64,000 nucleotides of DNA from Allolobophora icterica (GCA_963556255.1 OY744604.1:21256566-21320565), one strand, 5' to 3'; numbered from the stretch's first letter, positions 21,688-32,535 are shown. The notes: generated from the sequence alone by a model not told the origin. Translations and numbers: made by a program.

Positions 21688-23834
21688 GGGTGCATGACCC
21701 TAATGTGGGCATGTTCCTAAATTGGGCACCCCTTTGCATCTGAAAATATAGACGTCATACAGCGGTGACTTCTAGGACAGATTATTAACTTTATGAATTG
21801 CTGTTATAAAACAACAAACTATGTCGCCGGAAAATTGTGCATCGAAGGTAAGAAGTAAATGTTTCTTTTAGCGTGCGAGTGTTTAAATGTTCGATATATG
21901 GTTCCGTAGCTCTTGGCAAGTTGTTTTTCAATGTATTTTCAATCGGTTTTTGACAAAAGTTTTGTGAAGTATCGTTATTTCGCCCCAGGTGAGCGATAAT
22001 TCGAGAGAAAGTGGCCAATTTTGTTCTTAATTTTCATCGGTAGGTATTGCGTAGAGCCTAATTTGGGCACCATTCGGTGTTCTTAATTTGGGCAGTGCCC
22101 ATTTTATGTAACCTTGTATGCCCAAATTGAGGCCACGTTTATTATTATATTGCACGTTAAATATTTAGTTATAGTTCCATGTAATTTTGCCATAAGTAGG
22201 CCTAGGCTAGGCCTTATATTCTACAATTGTATATTTTTTAAACTTCTTACATTTCAGGCCTATCTAATGGTTTGTTTTTACTGTTTAATTTATTTTGTGA
22301 TAGGAAACTGGAGAATCATCTGCAAGTTATGGCCTTTGGGAGGAACAAAATTATTGCAAGCTGTTCGAGCAGTGTTTGTTGAACATTACTCATAGGAAAG
22401 GGCAGGTAAGACTTTTGGAATACCGAGGTCTATTTTACAGCAGTTTAGCAAGTTATTCCAGATAGACGGTGGAGTTGAAAAGAAAAACGTAGGGCGACAA
22501 ACAGCTTTAACAAAAGAAGAAGGAAGTGAACTTACCAGTGTCATCCAGAAAAGACTGTATTGGCTTACACCATTATCAGTGCATAAAATTGTTTACCAGT
22601 ACTGTGAGCTGAATAATATACTTCATCGATTTAATGCTGAAAGTAAGACGGCTGGGAAGAAACGGCTTCACTTATTCTTAGCAAGAAATATGGTGATGAG
22701 GAAGCCAGAAGGAGTATCCATTCAGCGTGCATTGGGTTATAACGGAGGAAAGATAAAGATATTTGAAGAAGTGCTAAGAAAAGAATTATTTCACAACAAC
22801 CGGAGAAAATCGTCACAAGCTTCCACATTCGTTCACTGAGCTTACTCCACTTCCAAAATGTAGGCGAGGCACTCACTTGAAAAGAGTTGTTGCTCATGCT
22901 AAAATCATAACAGCTTCGCCATATAGGCCTATAAGAGAAAACTGGAAGAAACTGAAGTAGAGAAAAAACGGAAAGTGGATGCATAGATATCTGGAGAAAG
23001 AAAGAAAAATTATCGACAGCGCGCAGATCAGCGGAAAAAAATGACTAAAACGAAGAGGCCAGACAGTCAAAACCACTCACTTGAAAAGAGCTATTGCTCA
23101 TGCTAAAATCGTAACAGCTTCCCCATATAAGAGAAAACTGGAAGTGACAACTGGAAGTCAAGATGGTGTGAAAAGTAAGACACAACCCCATGCGTATACT
23201 GTCAAGTTCCGTACAATGAGTCACATGTGGATTGGTCGTAGTGCCCGAAATGTGAAAAAGCGGCTGTGTGGTACCTGCGTACATAAGCTAAAGCTTAATA
23301 AGAAAGGCAAACGATCATCTTTCCGCTGTGGCACATGCTGATTTGGAAGTAATAGATGCAGTTTATATAGTTTCCTAGTTTCCTAGTTTTGGTAATTGTT
23401 TGTTCAATAAGTACTTAATAACTTTTTTGTCAGTATTAACTTGTTCAACTACAGTTTTGATATAACACTCTTAAACACAAGCAATGTTTAATTTTTTGTT
23501 CTTTATTTTTTCTCGAAAATTGTATGTGTTAACTAAAAGGTAGAATAAACCAGTGCACATAAAAAGCAACACTACCATAGCTAGACCGTAGTATACCTAA
23601 TTTGGGCACCTGGTGCTCAAATTAGGGCACCGTGTCCTAATTTGGGCACTTTGGGGTCTTGTCATTTTCTCAGCATAACTAAAATAGTTTCATACTCTAT
23701 TGTATGTATTCAATCTATTTTCATTCCCTACTGTTTCAGCTAACCAAATTACACCAAACAAGCAGTATGCGTGTCAATATGACTATGATACGAGGTTTTT
23801 ATCCTTAAGGTGCCCAAATTGGGTAACTGTACCC
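21688..23834 (+). mobile_element. pogo/Tigger-like transposon inserted in the capsid gene
   Basis: The element is bounded by GGGTGCATGACCC at the left and, inverted, GGGTACAGTTACCC at the right. Both are followed by inverted (T/A)ATTTGGGCAC-type sequence. A TA dinucleotide flanks each side (21686-21687, 23835-23836), the target size of Tc1/mariner/pogo elements. At least nine copies of a CCTAATTTGGGCAC motif in both orientations cluster at both ends. Coding remnants inside are pogo-like. Confidence 0.85.
22330..23342 (+). pseudogene. pogo-type transposase remnant, catalytic domain deleted
   Basis: Frames near 22350-22840 show a CENP-B/pogo-type helix-turn-helix region (LQAVRAV, then TFGIPRSILQQF, then GRQTALTKEEGSELTSVIQK). 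A second DNA-binding domain follows (AGKKRLHLFLARNMVMRKPE...SIQRALGYN). The DDE catalytic domain that should follow is absent. The sequence passes straight to a C-terminal tail (THLKRVVAHAKIITASPY), which is repeated at 23082-23150 (THLKRAIAHAKIVTASPY). The end (RLCGTCVHKLKLNKKG...CGTC) is Cys-rich. So this is an internally deleted, non-autonomous copy. Confidence 0.7.
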
Positions 23835-24051
23835 TATACCCGCTTTTCGTTTTGGATGTAAGTAAACAATCGGAAAGACTAAAATCGTCGGTTGTAGACG
23901 TTCAGATCAAGGCTACCTTCAATAACGCGGTCCCAGCTGGAACTGAAGCTTACGCACTCGTCATTTCGGATAAGTTGTTAAAATTCCAATCAGATGGTCA
24001 GAAGATGAACGTAGTATATTAAAGAAACTATTTTCTAATATAAAACGAAAC

Positions 24052-24648
24052 ATGAAACTCTCACAATTGAAATCGTTAATGAAGGAACACTGAATAAAGT
24101 CGAGGTATATGAACAAACCCGAACTGCTAAGAATACTCGTTGAGAAGGGTATTTTACCGGAATCAGAATTGCCCGAACCGGCGAAGGAGAAAAGGCAAGC
24201 ATTACCTAAGTACGAGTATTTAAAAACTATCAGAAATAATCCTATAAGCGTTGAAATCCGAGACAACCACACTAACGTAGTCTTCATCTTCCAATCGTTG
24301 TATAAGGCGAGTATGGCTTTTAAAACCTGTATCCCCACGCTGAAGGCTTATAACGGAAAAGTATGGAGAGAAAGATACGCAATTACGGTGCACGAGAGTA
24401 GCAGTAGTGAGGAGGAGAGCAGCGTCAGTGATGAGAGTAGCACCAGTGACGAGATTACCGCTAGTGAGGAGAGTAGCAGTAGTGAGGAGAGTAGCACCAG
24501 TGACGAGAGTACCGCTAGTGAGGAGAGTAGCAGTAGTGAGGAGGAGAGCAGCGTCAGTGACGAGAGTAGCACCAGTGACGAGAGTACCGCTAGTGAGGAG
24601 AGTAGCAGTAGTGAGGAGAGTGACATAAAGTTTTATCTAGCTACTTAA
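24052..24648 (+). pseudogene. SAP-like protein with acidic Ser/Glu repeat tail, in-frame stop
   Basis: The likely start is 24052 (MKLSQLKSLMKEH), but a TGA at 24091-24093 interrupts the same frame. It resumes as MNKPELLRILVEKGIL from 24109 and runs to 24648. The N terminus resembles a SAP/HeH helix-extension-helix DNA-binding motif. A middle domain follows (NPISVEIRDNHTNVVFIFQSLYKASMAF). The last 75 residues are Ser/Glu/Asp repeats of about 12-19 residues (SSSSEEESSVSDESSTSDE), likely disordered and phosphorylatable. The TGA is one C-to-T change from CGA. The function is unknown. Confidence 0.55.
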
Positions 24649-24649
24649 A

Positions 24650-24997
24650 ATGGAGACTCGCAAATTTTTATGTTTTGAAACTTTAGAAGAAGACGTAGTT
24701 TACACCATTAAAACGAAGCAATATTTATATGGTACAGTAGGTTTTTTTTGCCTTATTACAGCAGTAGCGCCGGATGGTATGGAATATTACATGAGCGTAG
24801 ACGATGAGCCGATGTGCAGCAAGTTGCTGTTGCGAACGAAGACATTTACTTTTACAAAAAAGAAGATGGAGCTGGAGACGGGATGGGACCTATCATTGAT
24901 AGTAGTATCCGGAGATAGTGACGTTTTTGAGCTCGAGGTTTTTGAGTTTGACGTTTTTAAGCTCGACGTTTTTGAGTTCAACGAGTTCGAGTTTTAA
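24650..24997 (+). CDS. Small Polinton protein with VFEFD repeats
   Basis: 115 residues, intact, one base after the preceding stop and starting at CTTAAAATG. I do not recognise a family. The first 85 residues look like a compact beta-rich domain (VVYTIKTKQYLYGTVGFFCLITAV). The C-terminal 25 residues are pentapeptide repeats of acidic and aromatic residues (DVFELEVFEFDVFKLDVFEF). It is the last gene of the rightward run and faces a hairpin before the leftward genes. Confidence 0.5.
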   Translation: METRKFLCFETLEEDVVYTIKTKQYLYGTVGFFCLITAVAPDGMEYYMSVDDEPMCSKLLLRTKTFTFTKKKMELETGWDLSLIVVSGDSDVFELEVFEFDVFKLDVFEFNEFEF

Positions 24998-25025
24998 ATT
25001 TTCAATGACGATTCTCATTGAAAAT
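24998..25025. terminator. Hairpin between convergent Polinton genes
   Basis: ATTTTCAATGA, a 6-nt loop and TCATTGAAAAT form a perfect 11-bp stem. It begins a base or so after the stop of the last rightward gene and 21 bp from the end of the leftward C1q-like frame. It may mark mRNA 3' ends of both units. Confidence 0.45.
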
Positions 25026-25045
25026 CTTAATCATCGTACACGACC

Positions 25046-25350
25046 TCATCCTCCGCTACAGTAATACTGATAAGCGATCATTATGGTCGTAAGAATGCCG
25101 CTGAAGTCTCTACCTAATATGTTTGTAGCGATGTTCGAATAAACGAATATCTCGAGGTAATCGGTATCGGTTAAGGAAACTATGCTACTGCCCGTTGCGT
25201 TATTATACGAACCCCCCGTACCCCCTCCACCCGCGATTTGCGTGTACGACACCCCGTTCTTATACAGGAAGACGTTACCATGAGAGGTATTATTAGTGTC
25301 ACAAAATTCTATGTACGTCGAAACGATATAGTATCCAGCTTTACTCCAAC
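25046..25350 (-). pseudogene. C1q/TNF-like jelly-roll C-terminal fragment
   Basis: The minus-strand frame reads WSKAGYYIVSTYIEFCDTN, GNVFLYKNGVSYTQIAGG, then SIVSLTDTDYLEIFVYSN and ends YYCSGG. The pattern W..AGYY.VS..I.F, LYKNG and V.L..DYLEI is that of C1q/TNF-like trimeric heads. Its 5' part is gone: at about 25350 it abuts the truncated polymerase gene on the same strand. A virion-surface fibre head is a reasonable guess for a capsid-forming element. A captured host C1q gene is the alternative. Confidence 0.55.
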
Positions 25351-27533
25351 TCTACTCCAGTCAACTTTAATGCGGCGTCCCAAGCAAGCCCCGGAGAAGT
25401 ATAATACCAAGCGGGGTCTAGACCATAGTTCTCACAGCACACGTCTCTAAAATTCTCAAACACGTCGGCGAGCAGGAGAACATCGGACAGGTTATATAAA
25501 TCGTGGTATTCTCTAAACGTTTTAAATCCGAATTCATTCCATACCACCCGTGCATGGTTGTAGTCTTCATCGCTAATGTCTGAGTCGTTAAGTCTCGAAT
25601 AGAATGCTGACTTTGGTGGTAGTTCTGTTTCGTTCAAGCGATCGATGGAATCAACGTAATCGTAAGCATACGCTCCTTTTCTAAACAAGAGATCGAGCTG
25701 ATTACCAGAGTAGTGCTTGCTTATATTTTTACACTGGTCTTTGCTTAGGTTCCTCGATAAAGCGTCGAGACTCGAAGCCATAAATCGAAAACTATCGATG
25801 AAACGTAATTCACGTTTAACCTCTACTTCCTTATCTTCTTTACCACAAACTTATCAACTACAACTTCTCTGCTAAATGAGATGTACTTTTCTTCGTTGCA
25901 AGGAATGCAGTTAATCTTTTCGTTATCATCGCCTCGTAATTTCTTTACGAATAAATGACTGTCGTATCCGGATAAATTATGTAGCAGTACTGGGATAAAC
26001 TTAGGGACTCTGTAACGTAGATTACAAATTCTATGAGCGGCTCCTCTATATTTTCCACTTAAATGACAGTGGTCTCGAACTCGATCATCGCCTAGTTCGC
26101 CTTCGCAAATGTGGCAAACAGTAGCCGAGTCGTATAGCTCCTTGTCTTCCTTCCCGAATATCATCTCTTTTGGAAATTTAAATCGCTTGTAAATATCTTT
26201 TATATCGTCTATAAGAGTGTCTACAAATATCTGCGCTACATCATCGCCTTCGTTCTTCGCTGTGAACATTACGGTGGCTTTCGAATATAAGTCATCATCG
26301 AAACATTTTATGTAATAACAGAAAGAACTTGGAACGTGTTTTTGGTATTTGTTGGTGTAGGACGTGTTAGGATCTGGTTGACAAGTGTCTATAGGTTTAA
26401 TAAAACTTTCGAAATCGGCGTAAACTACAAAGGGGACCCTCATCTTTCTATAATAATTTTTAAAACTCAACATAGTTCCTGGTTCTGGAAGTTCTATCTT
26501 TTGCGCCTCGTGTTGGGAACAGTACTCGGCGTGTTTATGAAGCGAACCTACATCTCTATATCCCTGCAAACATCTTTTACAATAGTGCATCGAATTTACA
26601 GATTTTTCTGTTCGTGCCGCTATCAATCTATTAAAGTTCTTGATCCAACAATAATGCTTCTTTTCACCGTCGGAAATTAGCAGTAGATCTACACACTAGT
26701 ACACAGATATCGCTTTCATGCTTCGATATATATATAATGGATATACATCCTTTTCATAGCCGAATACGTTAACGCTAAAGTTATTATAACGCTCAAACTT
26801 ATTTATTACGTTGGCGTCGGTAGCGACTGGGAATTCGATACCATTCCAATCGAGTTTCTTAGATTGTTCTTTAAGATCTCTAGTGATTCTTTGCGGATTT
26901 TCTTCCGTTGGATTCAACGCTCTAGTAACGCACCACTTGAAACATTCATTGTCGTTGTTTTTCAGGTTAATAATAGCCTGTTTATTGGCTAAATACTCAG
27001 GAAGAGGAATATAAGAACTACCTTTCAATGGCTTATATACCACTGTATCGATATCCAACTTCGCAACGGCTTTAAACCTCCAATTACTGCCTCGCATCTG
27101 AAAACTTAGTAAAACCTTTAATAGCCTTCGCGGTCTCTCGGATTTCAAACTTTTTTTTATTGATTTTACTAAAAATACTCGATACCCTCGACTTCAACGA
27201 TTCCAATCTTTCATTCACAGGTTTCTCTACCTTAGGAGGAATGTAACTAACTAACCAAACCGCAAAAGAATTAATACTAGACCTAACCTTATTCTTCACC
27301 TCGTTCAAAACGGTACTAAAAGAAGATTTCCAAGTATTAGACGGAGGTGTATACTTACCAGGAGTAAGCGTTGGAACCTTAATGTCTGGAACTGGAGCGT
27401 CTAGCGGATTGCTCGCAGACCTCGGCGACACGAATGCTATGAGTTCTGCTTTTCGCAGTCTCGAATAACCAACCATACCTCTCTCTCGAGCGATATTTCT
27501 TAGTTCTTTAACGGTTTTTGACGAATAGTCCAT
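25341..27533 (-). pseudogene. POLB: Protein-primed DNA polymerase B, catalytic half deleted
   Basis: From 27533 the frame opens with a SAP-like helix motif (TVKELRNIARERGMVGYSRLR). A frameshift near 27095-27110 leads to GSNWRFKAVAKLDIDTV...YKPLKGSSYIPLP, then an in-frame TAG (26696-26698), then a zinc-binding CKRC...H..YC region. The exonuclease follows: Exo I YADFESF, Exo II NLSGYDSHLFVKKL. A second frameshift near 25790-25830 precedes Exo III (YHDLYNLSDVLLLADVFENF). The gene stops near 25355 at a junction with the C1q-like fragment. The palm motifs (SLYP, YxDTD) and TPR regions are missing, so only exonuclease-side sequence remains. Confidence 0.9.
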
Positions 27534-27580
27534 TTTATATAAGAAGTTATTTTCTTTAAGTCAAAATGAGAACATTTTTA

Positions 27581-27750
27581 TCGATGACTCATTATCGATA
27601 CCGTGGGAATTTCCAATAGTATCGATAATGACTCATAGGCGCGTGATCGAAACTGCGGGGATTTCCAATAGTTTCGATGACGTCATACGATGGTCGTGAC
27701 GTCATGTGGTTATTGCGTGGTTGTTCCCGTATAGTCTTAATATAACTACT
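27581..27750 (-). repeat. Polinton right inverted terminal repeat
   Basis: Inverted partner of the left terminus. It differs at two positions (corresponding to 13470 and 13494) and lacks about 8 bp of the second internal unit. Confidence 0.95.
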
Positions 27751-28510
27751 AATGTCAAATATAGTTGTACTGTATTACCCTATAACGTTTATTATTATCA
27801 CTTCTATTGTCATCATTAACACTAATAAATAGCAATTTACTATGATAGTAACAATAAAACTGTCAACATTGTATCCTAATAATGTTTTTAATAATATAAT
27901 TATTTTATCATAAAAAGAAAATTAGAATTACTAATATTTATACTATTAATTACTACATACACACACCAATTATTATTCAGTTGTCAATGTCAATGTTGTC
28001 AATGACAGTATTAAGAGCTGATCAAACTCACACTTCGTGTCACAGCCTCACAGGGCAGCCGCTCGATCGATTAGCCACGTTGTCATTTTGCATCTAGACC
28101 TAACTAGGCTAGTAGGTCGTGTTCTATGATTGAGCAAGAGTAGCATGAGAGAAAAAACTAACAGGTGACCTAAGGACATTGATCGTGATAGGAAATCTTT
28201 TAGACAAGATTTAGCCTAAGCCTGCTGACACATGAATTGCATCATAGTCTAGTTGTACTTACTCGAAAATGCGAAATTCTTGCATCAAACTTAAAGTTCG
28301 GCAAAATCACGTTCAACAAAGGCTCTTTAGCAACGTAAAACGCTGTGTCTTATTAACGTAACTGATCGTAGGCTATCTGCGGTTTAGGCCTGCGCTTAGA
28401 CTCCAGGCCTGCAGTCTGAAAAATCAATGCATGAGAGAAGTTTTCTGTGATACGTCGCTTATTTCCATAACCTAGGCTAAATATGCTGCGAATATTGTCT
28501 GTATCATTTG
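27751..28510. other. No gene recognised
   Basis: AT-rich flank right of the Polinton. No frame, terminal repeat or RNA gene was found. Confidence 0.5.
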
Positions 28511-28535
28511 TCAGCAAGAGCTCAGTAAACGAATT

Positions 28536-28668
<133 letters not shown>

Positions 28669-28998
28669 CATAAACGAATATGTATATACACCGTGTCTCA
28701 AAATAAACTGTGCAAAATTATTTCTGTCAGAACTTCGTCAAATTTACACCAATTTTAATAATTTTTGGTAGGTTGATGGCAAAATGGCTTAAATTTTATG
28801 CTATACATAAATTTTCCACCTCACCTGACTCATGTCACCGCTCTATCTTGTTAAACACAGATGTACCAATTTCTTATATAACGCTTAAATTTTATTACAT
28901 GCAACAAACTATCTGACGACTTAATTAGCACGCAGTAAAGTAAAATATGGTTTACTTAGCAGAGTTTTTAATTGTCATGACAGATCTGCCTAAAAGTG

Positions 28999-29430
28999 TC
29001 AGAATTGGTGCTCGAAATGTGCCCCGCTTACACGGACACAAGCGCTTAGACGGCGACGCCACTGGCCGATAGCAGCATCAACGATCGACTGGTCAAAGTG
29101 CACCCACTCGTCGATCAGACGCGTTTTGAGTTCGTCGACGTTGGCTATTCTGGAGTGGTAAACCTTTTCCTGCAGCACACTCCATATACTATAGTCGACT
29201 GGGTTAAGATCCGGTGAATTCGGCGGCCACAGTGTTGGAGGTATGAAGTCGGGCGTTTCTCGCTCCAGGAAAGAGACAGTGTCGCGTGCTCGATGAGCCG
29301 GGGCGCCATCCTGTTGAAAGACAAAAAACCCGCCCTGGGATATCCGGCGTATGTCTGGCAGTAGCTTCTGGACAAAAAGGTTGTCGCGATAGTAGGCCCC
29401 ATTTACTTTGACACCCGGCTCGATGAAATC
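28999..29430 (-). pseudogene. Tc1/mariner-type transposase, C-terminal part
   Basis: The open minus-strand frame without a usable start reads VFQQDGAPAHRARDTVSFL (a catalytic Asp in QDGAPAH), then WPPNSPDLNPVDYSIW (the second Asp/Glu-type motif of the IS630-Tc1 superfamily). It continues RLIDEWVHFDQSIVDAAIGQWRRRL and ends EHQF at 28999. The first catalytic Asp and the DNA-binding domain are absent. Lying between long inverted repeats, it is the core of an internally deleted element. Confidence 0.8.
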
Positions 29431-29689
29431 TGAGCACTCAAGTTGTTAAAATTTAAGCGTTATATAAGAAATTGGTGCATCTGTGTTTAACAAGGTAGTG
29501 CGGTGACATGAGTCAGGTGAGGTGGAAAATTTATGTACGGCATAGAATTTCAGCTATTTTGCCATCTACCTACCAAAGATTATTAAAATTGGTGGAAATT
29601 TGACGAAGTTCTGGCATAAACAATTTTGCACAGTTTATTTTGAGACACGGTGTATATACATATACGTTTATTGAGCTCTTGCTCAATAT

Positions 29690-30960
29690 ATATACATGTA
29701 TATATATATATGTACTCATCAATCATCAGTGTAGAAAGAAAGAAAAGAAACGAGTTAAAGCTAGATGGGTAGTCTGTTAGAGGCCTAGCGGAGTGTCTGT
29801 ATACTACTCTAGATAAATGTCATTCTTTAATGTTTTTAAAATTGAAATTGAAATTCGCTAAGCCATTATTCAGAATACTTATTTTTAAGAAAGAAGACCG
29901 TTGTACAGGGTCACTGGTGGAGTCTCTTCAGCCGACTCAAACTCGCATTCATTGGATTACAGATCCAGCCAGGTATCGCAGAGACCATCATGCCAAACAA
30001 CAGACCACCATGCCAGTTGACACACAAATGTTTATTACTATAATGCGATCATCCTCTGTTGTTGGTGCATACCTGTGCATCCATGAATTCGAGGCGTGGT
30101 CATCTTATCAGCTAACTTAAGAAGTTCGGAAGCTCTGCATCAGAATAGAAGACTGTTGACAGTCAAGGTCTGGGTTCATATCCCGGTCAAGGAAGAATTT
30201 TGTTTCTACATTTCTGCTCCAGCTGCGCCATCTGATCAACTCAGATACGACGAGTACACTGACCGTACACTGTTGGTGGGAAGATGAGACGGCGTGGAAG
30301 AAGACTGGCCATCCGCCTTTATATGCCGAGGCTAAGAACAATGAAGTAGCTAACACTTTTTATCCAGGGTTAGCCTAATGATTAGACTGCTAAATCGTAT
30401 TTTCTCACAGATTAAAAGTTTGACTGAGTTTACTGGAAGTGACTGTTCACTGATATTTAACGCACTATGACAACAGCGCTGTAGAAGTGAATACATAAGA
30501 TCAGATTTTAGTGCGCAGGTACATTTCAAGCATCTGATGAGCTTTCTTGAAGACACGTTAGGTCTATACAAAACTATATGTTTCTTAAGATCGTGATATA
30601 TAGAAGTGCGATATTTTCATTTCGCTAATAGACATATTTGTATCCAAAGCGTTCTTTTATAATTCAATTCAATATGCTAAAGGTAGTCTCTGTTTAACGA
30701 CGTTTTGTCACAGCAAAGATGATTAGCGTCACCTCCTCCCTTATCCAGACTTGGGACTAGTACACCTGAAAAGGCAATGACTGAGTTATAGGCCTACCGA
30801 GAATTCAATTAAACTACTCGTATAATTCCATAAACTTAACTTGGTGCAGAGTCTAAATATTAACTTTCTAAAGAATTTCGCGTTAATACACCTTCTCCCC
30901 TATTTCTTCATAAGCTATTCATCAGTTTAAAGAGTGATGTGTTGCAATGAAATTTAACAC
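29690..30960. other. Intergenic, tRNA-like fragments
   Basis: No gene recognised. GGTTAGCCTAATGATTAG (30366) looks like an RNA polymerase III A box, and GGTCTGGGTTCATATCCCGG (30167) a B box, but neither forms a complete tRNA-like unit. Confidence 0.3.
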
Positions 30961-30965
30961 TTCAT

Positions 30966-31045
30966 CGTAAATGTGCGATAGTCAATTGGTTAGCATGCTG
31001 GATTGTCAATTGAGAGGTCGGGGTTCAAATCCTCGCCAAGGCAGA
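30966..31045 (+). mobile_element. tRNA-like unit, probable SINE head
   Basis: GATAGTCAATTGGTTAGCATG matches an A box and GGGGTTCAAATCCTC a B box (GGTTCAAATCC), at tRNA spacing. The acceptor ends do not pair well, so this is a tRNA-derived repeat or pseudogene rather than a working tRNA. Confidence 0.5.
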
Positions 31046-32400
31046 AATTGTTCAGACTTAGGCCTAGTCCGCGCTTGCGCCGCCTAGTCAACGCATCTAA
31101 ACCGATCGTTCGATAGTTCCAGATATTATCAACAGTTGTGTGCATAATTACATGTATGTAAGCCTGCTTTGCTAACTACATATGAAACATTAAAGTCAAT
31201 AACACTTTATAAAAACAGCCGCTCAAGGGGCAACCTTAAAGGACTGCTCTTCCACCTCTATAAAATAATGCTGCTAATGTACATTAAATTACTGTGATCC
31301 TATGCTATCCAGAAAACAATGAAGAACTTAAGCTGTGCCTGATCAATGTGTCGCCTTCTAATCAGACACTGTAACTTTCCTTTAGGGATTCTATTATTTA
31401 ATTATGTGTCTTGCTAAGCGCTGGGCATCGGCTTATTCACGAACGCTGCCTTGTTTCAGAGGGGTTGTAATTGTAAATGGAAACCAAAGGCAAATATGGT
31501 ATCCATAACTGCGCGTCATTAACAGAGTAGGGCTGGTCTTAGTTCTACAGCTGCGTTATATCGTGCAACATTCAGCAATAAATTTCATGTTAGATTAACA
31601 ATGTTGGCTTTATCTGCGATTGCGTCATATCCGCTTTTTTGAGTTTGGACCGCGTATTCAAATTGACACCAGATACCTACGAAATTCAACTTGGTCCACA
31701 AATAATACAGGACCTGGCCTGATGACCCGTTTGCAAAATGGTGTTGGGGATTTCTCACTTCCACTTAGTCAATGGGTCCCTAGACACGAAAAATCACCGA
31801 GGTGCTTTTCTCCCACAATGGAAGGAATGACGCTATGGCCAAATCCAAAATGGCCGCCGTCGGCCATATTGGAAAATCATCTTTTTGTTTTTTAGAGTAT
31901 ATGCACGTGTAATACCTCTAATTTGACTAATTTCGGAACAATTCATTCCTGATATTGTTTTCGCCATTCGGGGTCATCTTCACCTTGAAAGGTCACGGTC
32001 AAGGTAATTTGTTACATCGACGATTTCGATTCTTAGCCGAATTTAGCAGTAGAAACAGGTGTAATAGCTCGAATTCAACTTATATCGGTATGCGGAATCC
32101 ACCATCACTATCACCAATTAAGATTGCCTTCAAAAATGTTAATTAAGATTGTCTTGAATGTGTGCAAGGAAGCCAGTCTTTGCGTAGTAGATTTTTACAG
32201 GACGATTTTTATGTCTCCCATGGCATAATATGACGCACAAAACGGAAACCACATCGTTTGATGTGGCTTCTGATCTCACTGCTTGTAGGAGGGAGAGTGT
32301 CAATTCCAATTTGTATTTTTTTTTTAATTTCCATTTGAGCGCCTCTGAGTAGCCCTCTTGAAGGGGCGCTATGTAACTGTCCAAATGAATGAATGAATTT
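31046..32400. other. No gene recognised
   Basis: A 91-residue frame (31620-31895) lies in a region with the words CCAAAATGGCCGCC and GGCCATATTGG, and looks like an old repeat. Nothing codes convincingly. Confidence 0.4.
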
Positions 32401-32404
32401 GAAT

Positions 32405-32535
32405 GTATTATTTTTTCGCCGATATTATTAATATTATTATTATTATTATCATCATCATTATTATTGTTGTTGTCATCATAATCATCATCAGCATCATAAT
32501 CACCATCACCATCAGCATCGTCATCATTATCATAT
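32405..32535. repeat. (ATT)n/(ATC)n microsatellite
   Basis: ATT units pass into CATCAT and ACCATC units. The poly-Asp/Asn frame on the minus strand is an artefact. Confidence 0.9.

Larger units (their letters stand above)
20573..24022 (+). pseudogene. PY: Major capsid protein (double jelly roll), split by a transposon
   Basis: Three coding pieces are visible. 20573-21307 carries the first jelly roll (IRINIELQDLFSHPFESYLLFEG, then FSFIVPLKHIFGFCEDY). A frameshift near 21290-21304 leads to 21304-21687 with PVAYRAHFCDTIAVPQSTTF, DYNLSFPNQQFSRAYRD and FYGMDQLI. A 2147-bp transposon follows, and 23837-24022 carries the last strand region (DVSKQSERLKSSVVDVQIKA) to a TAA. The third piece is in register with the second if the insertion and one copy of its TA duplication are discounted. 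This is the main shell protein of the presumed Polinton particle. It is unusable in this copy. Confidence 0.9.
13371..27750. mobile_element. Polinton/Maverick DNA transposon, complete ends, inactivated
   Basis: Both ends begin AGTAGTTATATTAAGACTAT and stay inverted-identical for 157 bp with two substitutions (13371-13527, 27594-27750). The flanks AATATC and AATGTC are a 6-bp target duplication with one mismatch, the size expected for Polintons. The gene set is typical: integrase, packaging ATPase, penton, major capsid protein, protein-primed polymerase and several family-specific small proteins. No capsid maturation protease is visible, the polymerase lacks its catalytic half, and the capsid gene carries a transposon, so this copy cannot move or form particles unaided. 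Removing the 2.1-kb insertion leaves about 12.2 kb, shorter than the usual 15-20 kb. Confidence 0.95.

Noticed and set aside
24348..24628. Leu/Ser-rich antisense and Arg/Val-rich frames over the acidic tail
   Set aside because: Shadows of the coding repeat of the SAP-like gene.
14475..26698. Alternative genetic code or stop readthrough in the Polinton
   Set aside because: All three stop codons occur in-frame alongside frameshifts and deletions, which points to decay.
30966..31045. Functional tRNA gene
   Set aside because: A and B boxes fit but acceptor-stem pairing is poor.
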